Assembly (NCBI GenBank): GCA_020636155.1
Contig: JACJYM010000006.1
Location: 1 to 64,000 of the forward strand
DNA: 64,000 bases
Direction of reading: 5' to 3'
Source: Lewinellaceae bacterium
Lineage (GTDB): Bacteria; Bacteroidota; Bacteroidia; Chitinophagales; Saprospiraceae
The notes under the pieces: model-generated
The model's input: only the letters and a program-made list of their open reading frames with translations
The model's database searches: none
What the model was told of the DNA's origin: nothing
Shown: in pieces, positions 36,643 through 45,533 of the stretch
Position numbering within the stretch: the first letter of the stretch is position 1
How the letters are laid out: every line of letters starts with the position of its first letter
Position numbers and translations under genes: made by a program

Positions 36643-37637
36643 AAATCTAGTCTAGGAGATGGTGCCAGAGATTGATCAGCAAATTTTCCATCTTCATACT
36701 TAAAACTTCCGGCTATGCCAATCATGGCGGCGTTGTCAGTGCAATATTCGAATTTTGGAATGTGGGCAGTCCAGTTATTAGCGAATACTTGTTGCAAAAA
36801 TTTGTTCCGCAATTCACTGTTCGCAGATACGCCGCCTGCAATAGCAACTTGAGTGATATTGTAATCAACTGCAGCTTTTTCAAGTTTTTTTAATAGAATT
36901 TCTACTATTTTAGACTGTATAGAAGCACATAAATCATGGAGATTTTCTTCTATAAAATGAGGATTCAATTTAATTTCCTTTTTCAAAAAGTATAAAAACG
37001 AGGTTTTAAGACCACTAAAACTAAAATTATACCCCTCGACTTGAGGTGTCGGAAACTCAAATATTGCATTGCCTAGTTTTGCGAGCTTATCGATTTCAGG
37101 CCCTGCAGGATATTGTAATCCGAGCATTTTTCCACATTTGTCGAAGGCCTCTCCCGCCGCATCATCGATGGTAGTGCCGAGTTGTTCCATATCATCATAC
37201 GCTTTGACAAGTACTATCTGGGTATGACCACCTGAAACGGTCAGGCACAAGAATGGAAATGTAGGGTAGGGTCGCTCTGCAAAATGAGCTAAGATATGAG
37301 CATGCATGTGGTGTACCTCTATGAGTGGAATGTCAAGACTTAATGCCAGGCCTTTTGCAAAACTCACACCAACAATCAAGCTTCCTAGCAGTCCTGGTCC
37401 TCTGGTCAGCGCAATGGCATCAATTTCGGGAAGTTTAACCCCTGCTTGCGAGAGGGCTACATCCAGTGCAGTTACTATGTTTTTGAGATGTTTCCGCGAA
37501 GCCAATTCCGGTACTACACCACCATACTGAGCATGAACCGCTTGGCCTGCTGTATAGTTAGAAAGCACTTCACTACGCCGAATGACCGCGACTGAGGTGT
37601 CATCACAGGAAGATTCTATGGCTAGTATTACCGACAT
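36639..37637 (-). CDS. tsaD: tRNA N6-adenosine threonylcarbamoyltransferase
   Basis: The enzyme makes t6A at position 37 of ANN-decoding tRNAs with TsaB and TsaE. At 332 residues it has the normal length. Motifs are LAIESSCDDTSVAVI, the metal-binding HHMHAHILAH, LCLTVSGGHTQIVLV, DDAAGEAFDKCGKMLGL, AGGVSANSELR and CTDNAAMIG. All residues expected for activity are present. Confidence 0.97.
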   Translation of the reverse strand: MSVILAIESSCDDTSVAVIRRSEVLSNYTAGQAVHAQYGGVVPELASRKHLKNIVTALDVALSQAGVKLPEIDAIALTRGPGLLGSLIVGVSFAKGLALSLDIPLIEVHHMHAHILAHFAERPYPTFPFLCLTVSGGHTQIVLVKAYDDMEQLGTTIDDAAGEAFDKCGKMLGLQYPAGPEIDKLAKLGNAIFEFPTPQVEGYNFSFSGLKTSFLYFLKKEIKLNPHFIEENLHDLCASIQSKIVEILLKKLEKAAVDYNITQVAIAGGVSANSELRNKFLQQVFANNWTAHIPKFEYCTDNAAMIGIAGSFKYEDGKFADQSLAPSPRLDF

Positions 37638-37759
37638 ATTGAAAATTTTATAAAATTTTTATTTTAAATTTTTATCCAGTTAAAACTTAAAATTGTAATA
37701 TTGCGATGCACCAAAAATAAGCAGATTTTCATCTTATTAAAATTTAGAAACAAATACTT

Positions 37760-38344
37760 ATGAAGATAGTTATAAATATTATCCTACTTGCATTAATTTG
37801 TCTTTTCAGTTACTGGTTGGTGAATTCTATTTCTGAGCCTATTCGATTTCAAGAAGTAAAAAGTAAAAGGGCAATCGTTGTACAAAATAAACTTAAGAAA
37901 ATTAGAACTGCGGAAGAAATTTATCGTACGATTACAGGAGAATATGCTGGCAGTTTTGACACCTTGTCACTCGTATTAAAAAGAGACAGTATTCCATTCG
38001 TAAAATTGATAAGCGACCCTGATGATCCCACCAATGGCGATAAATTCACAAAAATTGTGACTTATTCTGCAGCGATTGATTCTATTAAAAGATTGGGTAT
38101 AAATTTGGATTCGTTGAGATACGTCCCATTTGCACCTGCAAATACTACTTTTGACATTGCTGCTGATACGATGACTTATCAAAGTACGTTAGTGAACGTG
38201 GTAGAAGTGGGGACACCATGGAAAACTTTCATGGGAGATTACGGTGATCCAAGATTTAAAAAATACGATGCATTTTATGATCCTAATAAAATGTTGAAAT
38301 TTGGTGATTTAAATAAACCTTCAGTTGCCGGTAACTGGGAATGA
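37760..38344 (+). CDS. Membrane-anchored protein of unknown function
   Basis: The protein has 194 residues with one N-terminal membrane helix (about 4-22) followed by a periplasmic part starting with a Lys/Arg-rich helix (KNKLKKIRTAEEIYRTITGEYAG). That arrangement recalls pilin-like proteins but lacks a prepilin cleavage site. The stop overlaps the DUF3822 gene by 4 nt (ATGA), so the two are coupled. Function not known. Confidence 0.65.
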   Translation: MKIVINIILLALICLFSYWLVNSISEPIRFQEVKSKRAIVVQNKLKKIRTAEEIYRTITGEYAGSFDTLSLVLKRDSIPFVKLISDPDDPTNGDKFTKIVTYSAAIDSIKRLGINLDSLRYVPFAPANTTFDIAADTMTYQSTLVNVVEVGTPWKTFMGDYGDPRFKKYDAFYDPNKMLKFGDLNKPSVAGNWE

Positions 38345-39117
38345 TTGATATAAGTTTTAAAAAAGATATAGAAAGTCCAAAAATTCTGTCTGCCATTTTT
38401 GAGGCGGACAGTTTTTTTTATGGGCTTATCGATTCTAATAATCAGTTGGCAGAAGTGAAGTTGATTGAAAATGTCAATCTTCTTGATGCTTCTTCGGTCC
38501 AATTAAACATCCCGGACTTTCATTACGACAAAGTAATACTAACCAATTGTGGTGAAAAATTCATGTTTTTTGCGGAAATGCCGGATATCGAAGAGGTAAA
38601 AAGGTATAGTCTGTTCGAAAATCAAAAAATTTTTATTGACAAACTGATTGATAAAAATGTCTATGTTGTTCATGGAGTGGATCAGTTGTGGTATGACCAA
38701 ATCTTAATGTGGTTTGGAAGTTTTGAAATGATACATTTTTCTTCGGCTATTTCACAGAATTATTATCTCAAGCCCGGCAAGATTGTACATGCCCATATAT
38801 TTAACAATAAATTGCATATCTATTGCCAAGAGAGTGGAAATTTTAAATATTACAATGTATTCACGTGTCATGGAGATAAGGATTACTTATATTATTTGAT
38901 AGCGGCTAATGAAGAGTTAAAAATGAATTTTCTATCTGAAACTCTATATCTGAGTGGATTGGTGGATCAGAATTCCAGTATTTACTCGACAATTAAATCC
39001 TATGTGAATAATGTAATCTTTTATGATAGCTTGCCCTTCAAACTCTTGAGTAATGATTATCGACATAAGCCACATCTGTATTTTGATATTCTAAGCTCTG
39101 CTTTATGCGTATTATAG
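38341..39117 (+). CDS. DUF3822-family protein
   Basis: The protein has 258 residues. The DUF3822 family is named for Bacteroidota proteins that stand directly before rsmD, as here, and the fold is thought to be actin/ASKHA-like. No catalytic motif is evident. It overlaps its upstream neighbour by 4 nt and rsmD by 13 nt, so the three genes are translated together. Assignment rests on context and size. Confidence 0.7.
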   Translation: MIDISFKKDIESPKILSAIFEADSFFYGLIDSNNQLAEVKLIENVNLLDASSVQLNIPDFHYDKVILTNCGEKFMFFAEMPDIEEVKRYSLFENQKIFIDKLIDKNVYVVHGVDQLWYDQILMWFGSFEMIHFSSAISQNYYLKPGKIVHAHIFNNKLHIYCQESGNFKYYNVFTCHGDKDYLYYLIAANEELKMNFLSETLYLSGLVDQNSSIYSTIKSYVNNVIFYDSLPFKLLSNDYRHKPHLYFDILSSALCVL

Positions 39118-39650
39118 GTGGAAGCCTAAAAGGTAGAAAATTCATACCGCCTGCGAAGAACTGGCCCACAAGACCCACGACTGATTATGCCAAGGAAGGG
39201 CTTTTTAATATCTTACAGAACAGGATAGATTTTGAGGAAACTAAAATGTTAGACCTGTTTGGCGGCACGGGATCACACTGTTACGAATTTGTATCTAGAG
39301 GTTGTACCGACGCCACCTATGTGGATAAACATGGACCTGCAATAGCCTTTGTTCATCGAACACTTCAAGATTTTGGAATTTCGGATGAGGTTAAAGTTGT
39401 CAAATCTGATGTTTTTAAATTTATCGAACACTGTCAAGAATCCTATGATTATATTTTCGCGGGGCCTCCATATCCATTGCCCACTTTGGATAGTGTCCCA
39501 GAGGTGATTTTTAGTAAAAATATTTTGATGGAAGAAGGATTATTCGTTTTGGAACATAACCCGAATCATGATTTCTCTGACTTCAAGCATTTTTCTGAGG
39601 CTAGAAATTATGGAACAACCATTTTTAGTTTTTTCAATTGGAAACGGTAG
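39105..39650 (+). CDS. rsmD: 16S rRNA (guanine966-N2)-methyltransferase RsmD, altered catalytic motif
   Basis: The N-terminus MRIIGGSLKGRKF and TRPTTDYAKEGLFNIL are RsmD signatures, followed by the SAM site MLDLFGGTGSHCYEFVSRG. The catalytic motif IV, normally (D/N)PPY, reads AGPPYP near residue 120, so the first residue is Gly. That residue contacts the target base amino group in related enzymes. The gene may code for a weakened enzyme or a lineage variant. Confidence 0.88.
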   Translation: MRIIGGSLKGRKFIPPAKNWPTRPTTDYAKEGLFNILQNRIDFEETKMLDLFGGTGSHCYEFVSRGCTDATYVDKHGPAIAFVHRTLQDFGISDEVKVVKSDVFKFIEHCQESYDYIFAGPPYPLPTLDSVPEVIFSKNILMEEGLFVLEHNPNHDFSDFKHFSEARNYGTTIFSFFNWKR

Positions 39651-39653
39651 TAA

Positions 39654-41204
39654 TCAGCGAAGATCTTCCTCGATAATTTTTATTGCTTTATTTTTTGTAA
39701 TAAATGCGGGAAGATAGTATCCCTCTTGACTTCGGAATGCTGCAAACTGATATCCCAGATTCATTAAACTGTCCAATACCTGTTCGTTTGGATGCCACTG
39801 ATACGCTGTTACATCCTGATAAAACATGAGTTCCGTATCCTGAAAAGACTTACAATTTAAAATAACTCGACCTTTCAAATCTCCTGTTAAATCTAAGTTC
39901 CTAAAGATTTGTGTATTATAAATTTTATTATTTCTCGCAATATTGTCTGATGTTCTAGATTCAATAATTTTATACGGCTTTAAGCTAAAAAACGTGATAA
40001 TGGCGATTGTAGATAGTTTTAGAATCTTCATGGGACGGTCACTTAGTTTAAAGAAGCTGAGAATAAATAAAAGACCCGAAGCAATTAATACCCAAATGAT
40101 TGAATTTACTAAATAAGTGAAACCACTCATTTTTGTGGCTACTATGGTAAAAAAGACATAGACTACTGCGACCATAGAAATCAATGCAATGCTCAAGTTT
40201 TTGTCTATTTTCTTATTGTAAAAAACAAATCCAATACCTAACAATATAAAAATGAAAAATCCGGTTCCATATAAATTACTTATTTCATCTAAGTGAAATC
40301 TTAATCCTCCATAATGCTTTTCTATGACCTCAGTAATATGGCGTCTGTTGTGTTCATAAACTTCATGGCTTTCGGCTGGAAAATTTTTCATGATATACCA
40401 CTGCCAAGGTAAAAAAACGATTAGGCTGACAATGACCGAATTAAGTAAATCCCACCACGAAGAATTTTTACTGATTTTCTCTTTTTTCAATAGCAAGTAT
40501 AAACACCAGCCACCAAATACCAGTATTCCTGTGAGCCATTTGTTTAATACCGCGAGCCCAACGAATAAACCAATTGCAAGTATCCATTTTGTTTTTTTAG
40601 TAGAATGAATGTATCTCAAGAAGGACCAAATGCTTGCCGTGACATAAAAGGCAAATGCCACATCATTGTGGTCTGATGCGATGCTTCCATTGGTTAGTTC
40701 TAATTGATAAAATGAAAAACTAAATAATGAAGCCGAAAGAAATGCAATTTCATTCTCCTTTGTCCAAAGACGAGCTATGTCATAAATTAATAGGATGGAT
40801 ATGGTTCCCATAATTATTGAAGGAAGTCTCATGGCCATGATATTGACACCAAATAGCTTCATCGATAGAGCCATCTGCCACAAAAATTCAGGCTGCTTAT
40901 GTAGCCATACGTGGTTACAACACCAGTCAGAAATATTGTATGGAAAAATTGATTCAACTCGGAGCATGGGTGTCAGAGGATGGCTCATCATGTTCTTAGC
41001 AACTAATGCATGAAACCTCTCATCCCAGTCCTGCAAAAAGGGGTCTATACCTGATACAAATAATCGAATAAAGAAGCCGATAACGACCAATGCAATTATT
41101 CCAATTTTATGTTTAGACTTTCCAAAGAATACATAGCTACTTATGAAAATAAGTAAGTAGAAGACAGCAAGGCAGATGGCGATTTGATGTGCGGAGAGAT
41201 TCAA
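39654..41204 (-). CDS. ArnT/GT39-family membrane glycosyltransferase
   Basis: The protein has 516 residues with about eleven hydrophobic segments. The first periplasmic loop has DPFLQDWDERFHALVAKNM, an acidic Asp/Glu site like that of dolichyl-phosphate-mannose and ArnT transferases, and MRLPSIIMGTISILLIYDIA is a conserved helix pair. It transfers a sugar from a polyprenyl carrier on the outer side of the inner membrane. A soluble tail of about 90 residues follows. The acceptor is unknown. Confidence 0.78.
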   Translation of the reverse strand: MNLSAHQIAICLAVFYLLIFISSYVFFGKSKHKIGIIALVVIGFFIRLFVSGIDPFLQDWDERFHALVAKNMMSHPLTPMLRVESIFPYNISDWCCNHVWLHKQPEFLWQMALSMKLFGVNIMAMRLPSIIMGTISILLIYDIARLWTKENEIAFLSASLFSFSFYQLELTNGSIASDHNDVAFAFYVTASIWSFLRYIHSTKKTKWILAIGLFVGLAVLNKWLTGILVFGGWCLYLLLKKEKISKNSSWWDLLNSVIVSLIVFLPWQWYIMKNFPAESHEVYEHNRRHITEVIEKHYGGLRFHLDEISNLYGTGFFIFILLGIGFVFYNKKIDKNLSIALISMVAVVYVFFTIVATKMSGFTYLVNSIIWVLIASGLLFILSFFKLSDRPMKILKLSTIAIITFFSLKPYKIIESRTSDNIARNNKIYNTQIFRNLDLTGDLKGRVILNCKSFQDTELMFYQDVTAYQWHPNEQVLDSLMNLGYQFAAFRSQEGYYLPAFITKNKAIKIIEEDLR

Positions 41205-41227
41205 AATGAATTTACTTTAAAATGAAA

Positions 41228-41253
41228 AACGCCGACTATAAAAAGTCGGCGTT
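41228..41253. terminator. Bidirectional rho-independent terminator
   Basis: AACGCCGACT (41228-41237) pairs perfectly with AGTCGGCGTT (41244-41253) around a 6 nt loop. On the minus strand the stem ends in GTTTTT, placing it after the BI-1 gene; on the plus strand it is followed by CCTTTTTTATTTT. It separates the BI-1 gene from the GT39 gene. Confidence 0.85.
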
Positions 41254-41274
41254 CCTTTTTTATTTTACAATCAA

Positions 41275-41994
41275 TTAATCTCTGCCCGCAATTCTGATTA
41301 AAATACTAATAATGTACCAAAGCAACAGCATAAATGAAGCAAACAATCCTAGGGATGCTGCGACATATTGATCTTTGTTGTAATGGTTTATAACATTAGA
41401 AGTTTGATAAAGAATACTTACAGCGGCTAGACCTACCATAGCCACAGAAAACCATAATCCAAGGTCAAAGCCGAATAGCATTCCGGCCACGATTAGCCCA
41501 ATCGCAAGTATTCCTCCTACGGTCAGGACATTTCTCAAGAAAGAATAATCTTTTTTGGTCATAAAGGCCACAGCACTGATACCGGCAAATAGAGCAACAG
41601 TAAGAATACCTGCTTTATTCAAAATTGAAAATCCCTCACCAACATAAAGCGCTATTGTAATAATGGGAATAAAAATAAAGGCTTCCGCAACGACATACAG
41701 CCCGAGAGCCATATATTGTTTTTTGCGATCAGTTGCATTCAATGCCCAGTTATCAGCCAGGTTGGTCACAAACATAAATCCTCCTAAGACCAATAACCAA
41801 GTCCAACCTTGCGTCATTCTAAGACCTAAAGCTCTCATGGCAGGAATACTTAAGAATAAAGTTTCTACGATGAGAAAACCTAAAATTGCAATTCCTAAGT
41901 GCTGATAAGTTTTTTTGATAAATTCAGCACGAGTAATTTCGTCTTCCTGAGAAACCGGTCTTACCAAATCATAATCTAAATACTGATTTTCCAT
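41275..41994 (-). CDS. Bax inhibitor-1/YccA family membrane protein
   Basis: A pH-sensitive calcium-leak or stress membrane protein of 239 residues with seven hydrophobic segments. It begins with a soluble stretch containing TRAEFIKKTYQHLGIAILGF and has the family pattern FMTKKDYSFLRNVL before helix 5. The C-terminus is ISILIRIAGRD. A strong terminator follows. Confidence 0.88.
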   Translation of the reverse strand: MENQYLDYDLVRPVSQEDEITRAEFIKKTYQHLGIAILGFLIVETLFLSIPAMRALGLRMTQGWTWLLVLGGFMFVTNLADNWALNATDRKKQYMALGLYVVAEAFIFIPIITIALYVGEGFSILNKAGILTVALFAGISAVAFMTKKDYSFLRNVLTVGGILAIGLIVAGMLFGFDLGLWFSVAMVGLAAVSILYQTSNVINHYNKDQYVAASLGLFASFMLLLWYIISILIRIAGRD

Positions 41995-42042
41995 AATGGT
42001 GGTTTATTATAGTAGTTTTTAATTAATAAAATATTGTTATCT

Positions 42043-42050
42043 CAAAGATA
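42043..42050 (-). promoter_or_regulatory. Minus-7 box of the BI-1 gene
   Basis: The minus strand reads TATCTTTG, about 50 nt before the ATG at 41994. The IS element begins about 40 bp further upstream, so the insertion lies close to, but probably just outside, this promoter. Confidence 0.4.
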
Positions 42051-42134
42051 TATAAATCCTTGATATTATTTTTATCTAACAATTAAATATTGAAGTCGTT
42101 TAAAAATAGATTAATAAAAGTAATAATATAAAAA

Positions 42135-42192
42135 GTTTGTAGTTTTAGGAATCCTGAGGTTTAGAACCAAAGAATAACTAAAAACTACAAAC
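42135..42192 (+). promoter_or_regulatory. Long 5' hairpin just before the transposase ATG
   Basis: GTTTGTAGTTTTAG (42135-42148) pairs with CTAAAAACTACAAAC (42178-42192, one bulged base). The right arm ends at the base before the ATG and would hide the ribosome site in long transcripts. An AAAGTTTG box at 42132-42139 resembles a minus-7 element and would start transcripts inside the left arm. Confidence 0.5.
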
Positions 42193-43017
42193 ATGACTAA
42201 GGGCAAAATTAGTAAATTCTTTGTTCAATATTTAGCATCAAACCCAATTGGGAGAAAAATAAAGGTTCCTATATGGCGCATTGTTAAAGCAATTTTGTAC
42301 AAGTTAAAAACTGGGATACAATGGAGGCACTTACCAATGCGACAATTTTTTGGTTTTATTAAATATAGCTGGGAATCAGTATATTATCACTTTAATAAGT
42401 GGTCTCAAAGTGGTGCATGGGAAGAATGTTATAGAAGATTAATTGCAGACAATAAGTCAAAATTAGATATGTCTGTTGTTAATTTAGATGGGACACACAG
42501 TCCTGCTAAACGGGGAGGAGAAGCTGTTGGATATCAAGGTCGAAAGAAATGTAAAACTACCAATATGCTGATTTTGACAGACAAACAAGGAGTACCTTTG
42601 GGATGGTCAAGTCCAATAAGTGGCGAACATCATGACAGCTTTGAACTTGAAAAAACAGCTAGTAAAATATTTAATGAAATGGAGCAGTTAGGGTTAAATC
42701 TTGATGGCTTATTCTTAAATGCAGATTCTGGTTTTGATGTAAAAGGCTTTAGAGAACTTTGCAACAAAAAAGGGCTATTTGATAATATTGATATAAATAA
42801 AAGAAACAATAAAAATCAAAACGACAATGACTATGTGGTTGATAGTGAGCTATATAAAGAGAGATTTTCTGTAGAACAGCTAAATGCTTGGGTCGATGGT
42901 TTTAAATCTTTAAGGATTAGATATGAAACTAAATCTTCGAACTGGATGGCTCTTCATTGCTTAGCCTTTGCTATAATATTTATAAGAAAATTTGAAAAAT
43001 TTACTTTTAGTTTTTAA
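42193..43017 (+). CDS. IS5-family transposase
   Basis: A DDE transposase of 274 residues. An N-terminal DUF4096-like region has IWRIVKAILYKLKTGIQWRHLP. Catalytic Asp 1 is in VVNLDGTHSP, Asp 2 in FLNADSGFD, and Glu in ERFSVEQLNAW followed by SLRIRYE. No frameshift is present and the stop lies inside the right terminal repeat, so it is probably functional. Confidence 0.93.
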   Translation: MTKGKISKFFVQYLASNPIGRKIKVPIWRIVKAILYKLKTGIQWRHLPMRQFFGFIKYSWESVYYHFNKWSQSGAWEECYRRLIADNKSKLDMSVVNLDGTHSPAKRGGEAVGYQGRKKCKTTNMLILTDKQGVPLGWSSPISGEHHDSFELEKTASKIFNEMEQLGLNLDGLFLNADSGFDVKGFRELCNKKGLFDNIDINKRNNKNQNDNDYVVDSELYKERFSVEQLNAWVDGFKSLRIRYETKSSNWMALHCLAFAIIFIRKFEKFTFSF

Positions 43018-43188
43018 ACGACTTCATTAAAAATGATGCGAAAAAATTAATAATAAAACATGCTACAAATGGACTTTCTTTAAGAAATCGAAATTTAAAC
43101 CTACATTTACTTTTGACTTTTCAAAAATTATTCTTTTATAAATGAGTACTAGAGGACACTATCTTAGTTACTTACAATAAACGATACC

Positions 43189-45516
43189 ATGAAAAAACTT
43201 TTTATCCTATTTATAATTGTAGCATGCGTAAATCTCAAGGGGCAAGTCTTACCCAATCAATGGCACATTGATTCAGTACATCATATCATCAGTTCGGGTG
43301 ACATGGTTTTGAGCGGTTTTTATGATGAATCTAAGGTAGAGGAAATAAAATTGTATTTTCCTCAGCCAAATTATTGGCAACTTATGACACAAAACTATAA
43401 CTCGAAAACGGATATTCCGGCTACTTTGGTTTATAAAGGCGAGGAATATGATAGTGTAGGGGTGAGGTTTAAAGGGCAAACTTCCTATTTTACCAATAAT
43501 ACTCAGAAAAAGTCTTTCAATATTTCTATAGATTATATCCATGATAATAGTCGAATAGAAGGATACAAAACCTTGAATCTCAATAATGCATGGCAAGATC
43601 CAAGTATGATGAGAGAAGTACTTTACTATCACCTGATTCGTAAACACAGTCATTCTTCTCAAGCCAATTTCGTGCATTTATATTTAAATGACGTGGATTG
43701 GGGGCTTTATTTGAATGTCCAACAGTTAAATAAAGATTTTTTGGATGAATGGTATCAAAGTAATGACGGGATAAACATGAGAGCTGACATGACGAATGGT
43801 GCCGGAGGTATGGGCGGCCCTCCGGGTGGACAATGGGGTGATGGTACGGCGGCACTCAATTACCTTGGAAATGACACCACAGAATACCAAAAATATTATG
43901 AGCTGAAAAGTAGTGATATTGATAGTTCTTGGCAGAAGTTAATTGAAGTCTGTGACGTCCTGAATAATACTCCCCATGATGAGTTTGAGGAGGCAATCCA
44001 AAGTGTTTTAGATGTCGATAAGGTGTTGTGGCATTTGGCCTGTGAAATTGCATTTTCTGATGATGACAGCTATGTCTATAAAGGCAAGATGGACTATTTT
44101 ATCTACTTTGATGTATTGACTCAAAGATGGGCAAGCTACGACTACGATGCCAATAGTACATTCAGTCTTCAACATACCAATTGGTCACCATTTTATAACG
44201 AAACCAAGATCAATTACCCATTATTGAATATGTTGTTGGCAGTAAATTCGTTTAGACAGAGATATCTTGCACACTTGCGTACGATTATTAATCTGTCATT
44301 TGATGCAGAATCCTTGGCTGACATCATCGATGATTATGATTCATTGATAAGGCAAATAGTTTTTGCCGATACCAAAAAAGCCACTTCCAACAATGCTTAC
44401 ATAGCAGGTCTTCAAGAGTTGAAAAACTTTGTAAATATTAGAAAAAATAATCTTTTGTCAGATAGTGAAGTAGCCGCAATTCCTCCTAAAATTTCAGAAT
44501 TAACTCTGTCAGGAATTAGTAGTTGGGATGAAGTCCATTCCGATGACGAACCCATCTTGACCTGCCAAATATCGCATCCTGAAGGCATCAAATCCGTAAA
44601 TCTTTACGTCGGCGAAAGTTTCTCTTCACGGTTTAGATCTTATCCTATGATGGATGATGGAAATGGCGATGATGAGCTCGCGAATGATGGGATTTTTACT
44701 ACAACTCTTCCGTCATTTCCTGTGGGAAGTCTGATTAAGCATTATGTGGAAGCCGTGGCAGATAATACCCAAGAGTCAAGGGCTTTTTTGCCAGAAGGAG
44801 CGGAACATAGTTTCTATTATTACCAAATCAAGACTGAGATTATTGATGAGAAATCCGTGGTCATCAATGAATTTATGGCTGATAACGCTGGTATAGTATT
44901 GGATGAGGCCGATGAATCTGATGATTGGATAGAACTATACAACCTCTCTGATGAAGAGGTGGATTTAAGTGGTTATTTTCTGACCGATAAAACTGACAAT
45001 CTCACAAAATTTGAGATACCAAGCGGAATCACAATTCCCTCAAAAGGTTATTTGATATTTTGGGCTGATGAAGATCAGGAGCAAGGTGATACCCATACGA
45101 ATTTTAAATTATCTGCAGGTGGAGAATCTATTGTACTGTCCAATCCGAATTTTGAAATATTAGACAGTATCAATTTTGGTGAGCAAATGGAAAATGTCTC
45201 CTATGCAAGAAAACCCAATGGTATCGGTGACTTTCAATTTTCGGAACCCACATTTGCAGAAAATAATGATATATTAGGAATCTCGGATACAGACTTGGCG
45301 GAATTTAGGGTTTATCCGAATCCGAATTCAGGAAGTTTCAAAGTTTTGTTCGATGAAATTCAAGAAATGCCAGTGGTTATTTTCAATGAGATGGGTATCC
45401 AAGTGAAGTCGATTTTAGCCTCTAATAATTCATCATTAGAAATCGATTTGGATATTCGGGGACTCTATCTTTTGAAGTATAAAAACCAACTTCAAAAAGT
45501 GTTGGTTACCAAATAA
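43189..45516 (+). CDS. Secreted CotH-kinase-like protein with lamin-tail and type IX sorting domains
   Basis: The protein has 775 residues. A signal peptide ends near LKGQ. The CotH kinase-like domain (about 40-420) has YDSVGVRFKGQTSY, KKSFNISIDY, LNLNNAWQDPSMMRE and the likely metal site SYDYDANS. A Gly-rich loop (GGMGGPPGGQWGDG) is inserted near 205. A lamin-tail-like beta domain (about 565-675) has INEFMADNAG and DWIELYNLSDEEVDLSGYF. The last 75 residues are a type A type IX sorting domain (FRVYPNPNSGSFKV to VLVTK). It would be exported to the cell surface. Confidence 0.9.
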   Translation: MKKLFILFIIVACVNLKGQVLPNQWHIDSVHHIISSGDMVLSGFYDESKVEEIKLYFPQPNYWQLMTQNYNSKTDIPATLVYKGEEYDSVGVRFKGQTSYFTNNTQKKSFNISIDYIHDNSRIEGYKTLNLNNAWQDPSMMREVLYYHLIRKHSHSSQANFVHLYLNDVDWGLYLNVQQLNKDFLDEWYQSNDGINMRADMTNGAGGMGGPPGGQWGDGTAALNYLGNDTTEYQKYYELKSSDIDSSWQKLIEVCDVLNNTPHDEFEEAIQSVLDVDKVLWHLACEIAFSDDDSYVYKGKMDYFIYFDVLTQRWASYDYDANSTFSLQHTNWSPFYNETKINYPLLNMLLAVNSFRQRYLAHLRTIINLSFDAESLADIIDDYDSLIRQIVFADTKKATSNNAYIAGLQELKNFVNIRKNNLLSDSEVAAIPPKISELTLSGISSWDEVHSDDEPILTCQISHPEGIKSVNLYVGESFSSRFRSYPMMDDGNGDDELANDGIFTTTLPSFPVGSLIKHYVEAVADNTQESRAFLPEGAEHSFYYYQIKTEIIDEKSVVINEFMADNAGIVLDEADESDDWIELYNLSDEEVDLSGYFLTDKTDNLTKFEIPSGITIPSKGYLIFWADEDQEQGDTHTNFKLSAGGESIVLSNPNFEILDSINFGEQMENVSYARKPNGIGDFQFSEPTFAENNDILGISDTDLAEFRVYPNPNSGSFKVLFDEIQEMPVVIFNEMGIQVKSILASNNSSLEIDLDIRGLYLLKYKNQLQKVLVTK

Positions 45517-45533
45517 GTTAAATTCTCGAGTCT

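Larger units (their letters stand above)
42092..43025 (+). mobile_element. IS5-family insertion sequence, complete
   Basis: Terminal inverted repeats are perfect over 15 bp: GAAGTCGTTTAAAAA (42092-42106) and its complement at 43011-43025. ATT flanks both ends (42089-42091 and 43026-43028), a likely 3 bp target duplication. The element is about 934 bp with a single intact transposase gene, and both ends fit an IS5-family member; the ANT-type duplication recalls the ISL2 group. It sits between the BI-1 promoter and the CotH gene and breaks no visible gene. Confidence 0.85.

Noticed and set aside
42089..43028. Other choices of IS ends and target duplication
   Set aside because: Including the flanking T/A gives a 16 bp repeat but then no duplication matches; the ATT choice gives both a 15 bp repeat and a 3 bp duplication.
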